A stretch of 64,000 nt of DNA from Shinella sumterensis (GTDB taxonomy: Bacteria > Pseudomonadota > Alphaproteobacteria > Rhizobiales > Rhizobiaceae), in assembly GCF_004514425.2 (NCBI RefSeq), contig NZ_MYFN02000014.1:60374-124373 (forward strand), in the 5' to 3' direction. The notes under the pieces are model-generated. The model saw only the letters and a program-made list of their open reading frames with translations, had not been told where the DNA came from and ran no database searches. The stretch's first letter is position 1, and every line of letters begins with the position of its first letter. Shown here in pieces: positions 58,393-64,000 of this stretch. Position numbers and translations under genes: made by a program.

Positions 58393-59663
58393 CACTCACC
58401 CTTTTCGGCTGCTTCTTCGTTTTCCTGCTGCTCGGCCTGCCGGTGGCGTTCTCCACCGGGCTCGCTGCGCTCGTCGTCGTTTTCAACTATCCGATCGTCC
58501 AGGAACGCCTGCTGATCACCAAGACCTTCGGCGGCATGGATTCCTTCACGTTGATGGCAATTCCGTTCTTCGTGCTCGCCGGCGAGGTGATGTCGCGTTC
58601 GGGCCTCACCAAGCGCATCGTCGATCTCGCCATCGCCCTCGTGGGGCATTTCCGCGCCGGCCTCGCCTATGTCACCGTCATTGCCAACGTGATGATGGCG
58701 GGCGTTTCGGGGTCGGCGTCGGCGGACGCCGCGGCCACCGGCTCGATCCTGATCCCAGCCATGAAGGAACAGGGGTACAAGCCGGAATTCGCTGCCCTCA
58801 TGGTCGCGTTCTCCGCTATGATGGCGCCGCTTATTCCGCCCTCGATCTTTCTCATCATCTACGGCTCCATGGCCGGGGTTTCGATCGGCCGGCTCTTCAT
58901 GGCTGGCATCATTCCCGGCCTTCTAGTCGGTCTGTCGCTTCTTATCCTCGCCTTCATCGTCACCCGGTTTGCGTCCTTCAAGGTGGATACCGTGACGTTT
59001 TCCGGCCAGCGGCTGAAGGAATCCTTTCTGAAGGCGGGTTTCGCGCTCGTCATGCCCTTCGTCATCATCGGCGGCATCCGTTTCGGTATCTTCACACCGA
59101 CGGAGGCGGGCATCGTCGCGGTGGTCTATGCGCTGTTCTACGGTTTCGTCATCGAGCGTTCGCTCAATCTCAAGAACCTCCGAGAACTGACGATGTCGGC
59201 GGCGCTGTCGTCTGCCAACATCATGATGATCGTCGGTTTCTCGGCGGTGTTCGGTACGATCCTGGCGCTCGGCCGCTTCGAGCAGCAGATCACCTCGATA
59301 CTGTTCTCGATCACCACCGAGCCGCTTCTCGTCGTCACCATCCTGATCATCGCCCTGACGCTGATCGGCGGCCTGATGGATGAGGTCTCGACAGCCGTGC
59401 TCTTCGTACCGACGCTTGCCGCCATCGGCGCGCAGATGGGCTTCGATCCGGTGCAGTTCGGCGTCGTCATGGTGCTCGCCATCATGATGGGTGCGGTCAT
59501 GCCGCCGGTCGGCACGCTTCTGTTCATCGGCGTCAGCATTGCGCGCATCCCGCTGTCGCGCATTCTGGTGCTGGTCTGGGCGTTCCTGATCCCCCTGCTG
59601 CTGGTCAATCTTCTGATCGCGTTCGTACCGTTCTTCACAACCTATCTGCCGTCCTTCATGTGA
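58389..59663 (+). CDS. TRAP transporter large permease (DctM family), system 2
   Basis: A 424-aa polytopic membrane protein. It has FGGMDSFTLMAIPFFVLAGEVMSRSGLTKRIVDLA near the start, the signature GSASADAAATGSILIPAMKEQGY with the conserved PLIPPSIFLIIYG, and the C-terminal GAVMPPVGTLLFIGVSIA. An upstream extension of the frame lies over the small permease and is rejected in favour of the ATG at 58389. With DctQ and DctP it makes a complete importer. Confidence 0.92.
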   Translation: MTLTLFGCFFVFLLLGLPVAFSTGLAALVVVFNYPIVQERLLITKTFGGMDSFTLMAIPFFVLAGEVMSRSGLTKRIVDLAIALVGHFRAGLAYVTVIANVMMAGVSGSASADAAATGSILIPAMKEQGYKPEFAALMVAFSAMMAPLIPPSIFLIIYGSMAGVSIGRLFMAGIIPGLLVGLSLLILAFIVTRFASFKVDTVTFSGQRLKESFLKAGFALVMPFVIIGGIRFGIFTPTEAGIVAVVYALFYGFVIERSLNLKNLRELTMSAALSSANIMMIVGFSAVFGTILALGRFEQQITSILFSITTEPLLVVTILIIALTLIGGLMDEVSTAVLFVPTLAAIGAQMGFDPVQFGVVMVLAIMMGAVMPPVGTLLFIGVSIARIPLSRILVLVWAFLIPLLLVNLLIAFVPFFTTYLPSFM

Positions 59664-59695
59664 CGGCGCAGAAAAGCTCAACGGAGGAGTAGAGC

Positions 59696-60682
59696 ATGTT
59701 CATAGAAAAACGTTTCTTGCTTGGTGCGCTGAGCGCACTCGCGCTCATGGCCAGCACAGGTCTCGCGCAGGCGGAAACCACCCTGACGCTGGGCGACATC
59801 TATGCCGCAGACCACAGCAACACGCTGGCGGACAAGCGTTTCGCCGAACTGGTGGCCGAGCGCACCAATGGCGACGTGAAGATCGAGGTCTATAGCGACG
59901 CCACGCTCGGCAACGAGCGCGAGCTCGCCGAAAGCGTCGTTTCAGGTTCGCTGGACATAGCGCCGAGCGGCATGTCGGGCATCGGCCGTTTCTTCCCGGA
60001 ACTTCAGGTCCTGGAACTGCCGTACCTCTACAAGGACCTCGACCATATGCAACGCGTCGCGGAGGTGATCGCCCCCGATGTCCAGGCAGCTTTCGGGGCG
60101 CAGGGTGTGCGCAATCTCGGCTTCCTCTATCTCGGCCCGCGCTCGATTGCCAGCAAGCGGGCGATCAACACGATCGAGGACATGGACGGACTGAAGCTGC
60201 GCGTTCCGGAATCGCCGCTCTATATCGGTTTCGCCAAGGCGCTGAATGCGGTGCCGACGCCCATCCCGTTCCCGGAGGTCTACTCGGCCATCGAAACAGG
60301 CGTCGCCGAAGCCTCCGAAGGCGAGCCGGCAACGCTGGCGACGACCAAATGGTACGAGGTCACGAAAAGTGTGAGCCTGACCAAGCATATCTGGCACTTC
60401 CGCTTCATTCCGATGAATGCCGCAAAGTTCGATACGCTGACCAAGCAACAGCAGGACATTGTCGTGAAGGCCGCTGCCGAAGCGCAGGCCTACCAAGCTG
60501 GGCTCGTCAACGAGTTCAACGCCAAGGCGCTAGAGGAGATGAAGAGCGCTGGCGTAACCATCGTCGAGACGCAGGGCCTCGATAAGTTCGCCAAGAGGCT
60601 TGCCACGTTCCAGGACGAATATGCCGCAAGCCTCGGCGAGAAGGCCGTGGCGCTTCTCGCCAAGGTTCGCAGCGTCCAGTAA
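59696..60682 (+). CDS. TRAP transporter substrate-binding protein (DctP family), system 2
   Basis: A 328-aa periplasmic protein with a Sec signal (FLLGALSALALMASTGLAQA, cleavage near residue 25). The DctP core GLKLRVPESPLYIGFAKALNAVPTPIPFPEVYSAIETGVAEASEGEP contains the carboxylate-binding arginine. The ligand is therefore an organic or sugar acid, fitting the CoA chemistry of the neighbourhood. CGGAGGAG precedes the ATG. Confidence 0.92.
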   Translation: MFIEKRFLLGALSALALMASTGLAQAETTLTLGDIYAADHSNTLADKRFAELVAERTNGDVKIEVYSDATLGNERELAESVVSGSLDIAPSGMSGIGRFFPELQVLELPYLYKDLDHMQRVAEVIAPDVQAAFGAQGVRNLGFLYLGPRSIASKRAINTIEDMDGLKLRVPESPLYIGFAKALNAVPTPIPFPEVYSAIETGVAEASEGEPATLATTKWYEVTKSVSLTKHIWHFRFIPMNAAKFDTLTKQQQDIVVKAAAEAQAYQAGLVNEFNAKALEEMKSAGVTIVETQGLDKFAKRLATFQDEYAASLGEKAVALLAKVRSVQ

Positions 60683-60694
60683 CTCGCACGACGT

Positions 60695-60714
60695 CCGCCG
60701 TCGCGGCACGGCGG
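60695..60714. other. Hairpin after the TRAP binding-protein gene
   Basis: A 7-bp perfect stem (CCGCCGT / ACGGCGG) with a six-base loop lies 13 bases after the stop. No T-run follows. It resembles the hairpins after the two ABC SBP genes. Confidence 0.35.
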
Positions 60715-60737
60715 GCGCCCCATTCTCCAAGGATTTG

Positions 60738-61670
60738 ATGACGATGGTGCCCGCAGCCTTCAAGGACCCGACCTACGAAAACGTCTATATCGGCGAGAGC
60801 TTTGGACCGGTCGAACTCGTTCTCGACGACTTCTTTCTGCGCAGCTATGCCTATGCGCTCGACGATTACAGCGGCATGCAGATTATCGACGGGCTTGTAA
60901 AACCGGTGGGTTACGTGCCGCCGCATATGATCGTCTCGGACCTCATGCAGATCTTCCTCACGGTCTATGACCGCGACAAGGTCGTCGGCCTGCACCAGAA
61001 GGAAGAGGTCATCCACTACAAGCCCGTGCCGGTCGGCGCGAAGCTCACACTCACCGGCACCTATGTCGACAAGTATATGAAGCGCGGCAAGGGTTATACG
61101 GTGTTGGAAAGCATCGCGCGGGACGACGAGGGCGATATCGTCGTCCTGCAGCGGTCGACGGAAGTTATGCGCATTCCTGACGGCATCAAGGTCGGCACGG
61201 GTACGGCAGAGCCGGAAAGGCGCATCAGCCCGCGGACGCTGTCCGGATCGCGCGTTGCGACAATATCAGCCGATACCGAGGTCGGCACGGCGCTGCGTCC
61301 ACTTACGAAGCAAGTCCGCCAGGCGCAAATGTCCGTCTTTACTGGCGCCGAATTCCACAAACAGGGAATTCATACAAATCTGGAGATCGCACACAAGGCC
61401 GGCCTTCGTGACTGCATCGCTCAGGGAATGATGGAATCATGCTGGGCATCGCAATATCTCGCCAGCCTGTTTGGCGAGCGGTTTCTTTCGACTGGACGCC
61501 ATTTTTCGACGTACTTGACACCGATCTACGCGAAGGACCTCATCACGCTTGAAGGTGTTGTCGCAAATCGACAGATAGAGGAGGCGGGCACGCGCCTAGA
61601 GGTTGAGTTCTGGTTGACAAATCAGGAAGGTCAGTTAACCGCCGTCGGATACGGTTCGGCGTTACTGTGA
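60738..61670 (+). CDS. MaoC-like double-hotdog acyl-CoA dehydratase/hydratase family protein, copy 2
   Basis: The 310-aa protein is a paralogue of the gene at 43863 with matching blocks: FKDPTYENVYIGESFGP, VVGLHQKEEV, YVDKYMKRGKGYTVL and IHTNLEIAHKAGLRDCIAQGMME. The aspartate of the hydratase D-x4-H motif is not present; in my alignment the position is His. Start codons at 60738 and 60744 are both possible after AAGGA. It closes the Gfo/Idh-SDR-TRAP operon, just upstream of mobile DNA. Confidence 0.78.
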   Translation: MTMVPAAFKDPTYENVYIGESFGPVELVLDDFFLRSYAYALDDYSGMQIIDGLVKPVGYVPPHMIVSDLMQIFLTVYDRDKVVGLHQKEEVIHYKPVPVGAKLTLTGTYVDKYMKRGKGYTVLESIARDDEGDIVVLQRSTEVMRIPDGIKVGTGTAEPERRISPRTLSGSRVATISADTEVGTALRPLTKQVRQAQMSVFTGAEFHKQGIHTNLEIAHKAGLRDCIAQGMMESCWASQYLASLFGERFLSTGRHFSTYLTPIYAKDLITLEGVVANRQIEEAGTRLEVEFWLTNQEGQLTAVGYGSALL

Positions 61671-61864
61671 CTTACCGCGGGAATTCCAGTCGAAAAATTT
61701 TGTTGGTGTAAAGGCATACCCAGCCATATCCGTTACGCGTCGGGTTGATCCGTGCGATTCCGAAGCGGCATCTTGCTCGCATCCAACCTGTTCGGCGGCA
61801 AGACGCCGATCGCGGAATGCTTCTCGCACGGGCGATGGATCGACGGCAGGACGGGCGTGCCGAC
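61671..61864. other. Intergenic stretch before the insertion sequence, nothing recognisable
   Basis: These 194 bases between the maoC-like gene and the left IS end hold short open frames on both strands but none with a good start or a recognisable product. They do not resemble the RTX-like sequence on the other side of the IS. Confidence 0.5.
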
Positions 61865-61889
61865 TGGTCTGCCGCCTGCAAAGTGATCC
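61865..61889. repeat. IS left terminal inverted repeat
   Basis: TGGTCTGCCGCC to GTGATCC matches the complement of the right end, with a few mismatches and a one-base indel. Confidence 0.7.
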
Positions 61890-61929
61890 TTCATGAAGTA
61901 TGGCTTATGAGCCTCAGAAGGACATTGAA

Positions 61930-62208
61930 ATGGCAGCGAAAAGACACAAGGCAGAAGAGATCGTCACGAAGCTTCGCCAGGTTGACGTGCTGAATGCGCA
62001 GGGAAAATCGATGGCGGAGGCGATCCGGTCGATAGGCGTGACGGAAGTTACATATTACCGGTGGCGTTCCGAATACGGCGGTTTGAAGGGCGACCAGGTA
62101 AAGCGCCTGAAGGAGCTGGAAGCGGAGAATGCCCGGCTCCGGCGCGCCGTTTCCGACCTCACCTTGGACAAGATGATTTTAGCGGAGGCCGCCAAGGGAA
62201 ACTTCTGA
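61930..62208 (+). CDS. IS3-family transposase OrfA
   Basis: The 92-aa protein has an HTH (MAEAIRSIGVTEVTYYRWRSEYGGL, ~30-54) that binds the element ends and a leucine-zipper-like coiled coil (VKRLKELEAENARLRRAVSDL, ~57-77) for dimerisation. Near its end the codons G GGA AAC (62196-62202) form a perfect slippery heptamer in frame, three codons before the stop. This allows -1 slippage into orfB. Confidence 0.9.
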   Translation: MAAKRHKAEEIVTKLRQVDVLNAQGKSMAEAIRSIGVTEVTYYRWRSEYGGLKGDQVKRLKELEAENARLRRAVSDLTLDKMILAEAAKGNF

Positions 62209-63089
62209 GCCCCGCCCGTCGCCGCGCTTGCGTGGACCATGTGATCGATGAACTGACGGTGTCCGAGAGACGGGCGTGCCGAGTCTTGGGTCAGCATCGT
62301 TCCACGCAGCGCAAGATCGCAAAGGCTCCGGATGATGAAGCGGCGTTGACCGCCGACATCACGGCGCTCGCCCTCCAGTATGGTCGCTATGGCTATCGCC
62401 GCATCACGGCGATGCTGCACCAGGCTGGCTGGATCGTGAACGTCAAGCGGGTTGAGCGCATCTGGCGACGGGAGGGGCTAAAAGTGCCTCACAAGCAACC
62501 GAAACGCGGGCGACTGTGGTTGAACGACAGTTCGTGCATCCGGCTTCGGCCGGAATATCCCAACCATGTCTGGTCCTACGACTTCGTCGAGGATCGCACG
62601 CACAACGGCAGGAAAATCCGCATGCTCAACGTGATCGACGAGTTCACGCGAGAATGTATCGCCATCAGGGTCGAGAGAAAGCTGAAGGCCATCGATGTCA
62701 TCGACGTGCTTTCCGACCTCTTCATCCTACGCGGCGTTCCCACCCATATTCGTTCCGACAACGGCCCGGAGTTCATCGCCAAGGCGCTACGGGAGTGGAT
62801 CGCGGCGGTGGGTGCCAAGACCGCCTACATCATGCCAGGTAGCCCGTGGGAAAACGGCTATTGTGAGAGCTTTAATTCGAAGCTCCGTGATGAACTGCTC
62901 AACGGCGAAATCTTCTACACGCTCAAGGAGACGAAGATCATCATCGAAAACTGGAGACAGCATTATAATACCGTGAGGCCACACTCATCGCTGGGCTATA
63001 AGCCACCGGCACCCGAAGCAACGGTCTGGTCTCGCCAAAATGGACCCGCGTCAACACCAACTGTGGCTAGCAGGCCGAGCATGCACTAA
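62196..63089 (+). CDS. IS3-family transposase OrfB (expressed by -1 frameshift)
   Basis: The frame continues after slippage as GKLLSPARRRACVDHVIDEL. The rve-type integrase core shows the DDE triad: D in VWSYDFVEDRT, D in IRSDNGPEF, and E in SPWENGYCESFNSKLRDEL. It appears intact, so the element may be active. I placed the start at the slippery site because no separate initiation codon with an RBS is evident. Confidence 0.88.
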   Translation, partial: GKLLSPARRRACVDHVIDELTVSERRACRVLGQHRSTQRKIAKAPDDEAALTADITALALQYGRYGYRRITAMLHQAGWIVNVKRVERIWRREGLKVPHKQPKRGRLWLNDSSCIRLRPEYPNHVWSYDFVEDRTHNGRKIRMLNVIDEFTRECIAIRVERKLKAIDVIDVLSDLFILRGVPTHIRSDNGPEFIAKALREWIAAVGAKTAYIMPGSPWENGYCESFNSKLRDELLNGEIFYTLKETKIIIENWRQHYNTVRPHSSLGYKPPAPEATVWSRQNGPASTPTVASRPSMH

Positions 63090-63098
63090 CATTCCAAA

Positions 63099-63123
63099 CG
63101 GATCACCCCGTGGGGGCAGGCCA
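63099..63123. repeat. IS right terminal inverted repeat
   Basis: GGATCAC then GGGGGCAGGCCA, complementary to the left terminus with mismatches. It ends CA as expected. Confidence 0.7.
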
Positions 63124-63402
63124 ATCATCATGGACCAAAAAGGCATCGTCCGAACTCAGCCAGCCCGTCTTTTCCGCAAATCCATCACGCTCATAATCAA
63201 AATGCGCCGAGGAATCCGAAAGTGACAAGAGTTCGACGCCATCGTCATCGAGGTCGAGAACGAGTGGGTCTCGCGGTGGTGCTGGTGGTGCGGGCGGCCA
63301 GGTCGGCCCGCGTCCATATCTGGGAGGCTCTTGTAACCAACTAAGGTTCAACGCCGCCATTTTGAAGAGGGAGGCCGAATGCGGTGTCGAGAATGAGTTC
63401 AT
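63124..63402 (-). pseudogene. Fragment of an RTX/calcium-binding repeat-type protein gene cut by the IS
   Basis: On the minus strand the frame contains PRDPLVLDLDDDGVELLSL and SDSSAHFDYERDGFAEKTGWLSSDDAFLVHD (given in two parts). This is the sequence that precedes D-x-N-G-N-G calcium loops in large haemolysin-like and type I secreted proteins. The gene stops at the right end of the IS, and its continuation is absent on the other side. The proline-rich PTWPPAPPAPP stretch is a linker. The true N-terminus is uncertain. Confidence 0.6.
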
Positions 63403-63486
63403 CGCTGTGAAGTTTCAGTCCCGGCATGTCTTCTTCTACCGAACGCTTCAACAAAGGCCCTACGATACCGCGGTCGACGAGGCTGC

Positions 63487-63630
63487 ATGCTAAACAACGG
63501 ACGTTTAATGCGATACAATGCTATGGGTTTCGTGGCCGGCGTCGAGGGCGACAAGGTGCGCCTGTCGGCCAATGCCGATATCGCCGTGATGCTGGAGGAG
63601 GAGCAATCCGGCCGTCCGGTCGATCTCTGA
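63487..63630 (+). CDS. Small ORF of unknown function (47 aa)
   Basis: The short protein MLNNGRLMRYNAMGFV-AGVEGDKVRLSAN- and so on ends in EEEQSGRPVDL and is followed nine bases later by a strong terminator. That suggests the 3' end of a genuine gene, possibly truncated at its 5' side by rearrangement. I do not recognise the family. Start codons at 63487 or 63508 are possible. Confidence 0.4.
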   Translation: MLNNGRLMRYNAMGFVAGVEGDKVRLSANADIAVMLEEEQSGRPVDL

Positions 63631-63638
63631 CCCGTTTC

Positions 63639-63673
63639 GGGGCGGCTTGCCTCCGGCCGCCCCGCTTTTCTTT
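63639..63673 (+). terminator. Rho-independent-type terminator
   Basis: GGGGCGGC and GCCGCCCC form an 8-bp stem with a nine-base loop, followed by GCTTTTCTTT. It ends the small ORF at 63487-63630. Confidence 0.75.
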
Positions 63674-63690
63674 CCGTTCAGGGTGCCCCG

Positions 63691-63789
63691 ATGGAAAACT
63701 ACGATCTCTATCTGAATTCGCAGAAGCCGGCGATCGGCCTCTACGTGCGTGCCTGGAGTGCTCCCCATTTCACCGGACAGATCGGCTAG
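63691..63789 (+). pseudogene. 5' fragment of an unknown gene truncated by a second IS
   Basis: The ATG after GGGTGCCCCG opens a frame beginning MENYDLYLNSQKPAIGLYVR. It stops after 32 codons once it enters sequence belonging to the IS3-family element whose transposase is read from the other strand. The native gene was probably longer. The family is not recognised. Confidence 0.4.
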
Positions 63790-64000
63790 TTTGATTTAGC
63801 CCTGATGAACTGCCGAGGGGAAGCCATCTTGAGTGCGGAATGGGGATGGATTTCGTTGTAGTCTTCGATCCATCCGTCGATGAGCCGGAGCGCCGTTTCG
63901 GCGTCTGGCAGAGCTGATATGCGCACGTAATCCCGTTTCAGGGTTTTGACGAATGCCTCTGACATTCCGTTCGACTGGGGACTGGCGACCGGCGTGAAGC
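63756..64000 (-). mobile_element. Second IS3-family element, 3' part only (continues beyond window)
   Basis: The minus-strand transposase end and a plausible terminal sequence (TGCTCCCCATTTCACCGGAC near 63756) mark the end of an insertion element that runs off the right edge. The left boundary is approximate. Confidence 0.6.
63786..64000 (-). CDS. IS3-family transposase OrfB, C-terminal part
   Basis: On the minus strand the frame reads FTPVASPQSNGMSEAFVKTL, continuing KRDYVRISALPDAETALRLI and ending EIHPHSALKMASPRQFIRAKSN. The SPQSNGMSEAF segment contains the third (Glu) residue of the DDE triad. It differs clearly from OrfB of the complete element, so the window holds two distinct IS types. 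The N-terminal part lies outside the window. Confidence 0.87.
   Translation of the reverse strand, partial: FTPVASPQSNGMSEAFVKTLKRDYVRISALPDAETALRLIDGWIEDYNEIHPHSALKMASPRQFIRAKSN

Larger units (their letters stand above)
61865..63123 (+). mobile_element. Complete IS3-family insertion sequence (IS407-like group)
   Basis: A 1259-bp element with orfA and orfB in a -1 frame arrangement. Its termini match as imperfect inverted repeats: left TGGTCTGCCGCC, then GTGATCC; right end read inward TGGCCTGCCCCC, then GTGATCC. Ends TG...CA are standard for the family. The flanking bases (CGAC left, ATCA right) show no target-site duplication, which suggests a later rearrangement or recombination between copies. 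Confidence 0.85.

Noticed and set aside
1..64000. CRISPR arrays, tRNA or rRNA genes, plasmid replication genes
   Set aside because: Reading the sequence showed no regularly spaced repeats, no cloverleaf-like intergenic segment and no recognisable rep or par genes.

Overview
The window is GC-rich, densely packed DNA that reads like an accessory catabolic region of an alphaproteobacterium, most likely a Rhizobiaceae relative (Rhizobium/Sinorhizobium/Shinella type). This rests on protein style, on the density of ABC, TRAP, LysR and LacI systems, and on rhizobial-looking IS3-family elements. No rRNA, tRNA, replication gene or CRISPR array was found. The replicon type cannot be decided from this sequence, although a megaplasmid or chromid would fit.

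Region 1 (1-5.8 kb): hyuA (5'-truncated), hyuB, a 63-aa four-cysteine protein, gabT and gabD form a + strand operon. The gene order suggests ATP-dependent opening of a lactam such as 2-pyrrolidinone to GABA, then conversion to succinate. Region 2 (6-18 kb): a LysR gene is divergent from a nine-gene operon holding a PotABCD-type transporter, a HAD hydrolase, a PuuB-like FAD oxidase, a GMC oxidoreductase and two aldehyde dehydrogenases. This looks like uptake and oxidation of an amine or amino alcohol, ending again at a succinate-semialdehyde-type enzyme. Gene debris follows at 17.8-18.6 kb: an internally deleted tartrate dehydrogenase and a 2-hydroxyacid dehydrogenase scrap.

Region 3 (18.6-34 kb): a small orphan gene, a LysR gene divergent from a tautomerase, and a DMT exporter. 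A long minus-strand catabolic array follows: TRAP transporter, single-Cys Asp/Glu-racemase-family protein, flavin monooxygenase, AroQ-like protein, quinone reductase, GST, Rid protein, DUF1028 protein and M20 deacylase. A LysR gene lies upstream. A CsoR/InrS-type repressor with a histidine-tailed MFS exporter forms a metal-efflux unit.

Region 4 (34-61.7 kb) is the most unusual part. It has two paralogous modules, each combining a sugar-type ABC importer, a two-subunit CoA-transferase-fold pair and family III CoA-transferases under LacI regulators. Added to these are an AroE-like dehydrogenase, a ThDP enzyme, DhaKL, two double-hotdog MaoC-like proteins, a Gfo/Idh dehydrogenase, an SDR and a second TRAP transporter. 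Both CoA-transferase B subunits lack the nucleophilic glutamate, as does the ring-cleaving hydrolase IpdAB. A shared AAACGTTT-type operator occurs at three promoter regions. My inference is a CoA-thioester pathway for a polyhydroxylated, possibly cyclic, acid that ends in a dihydroxyacetone-like product.

Region 5 (61.7-64 kb) is a mobile-element junction: a complete IS3-family element with an in-frame G GGA AAC slippery site, an RTX-like gene fragment, two tiny ORFs and the 3' end of a second IS3-family transposase running off the window.
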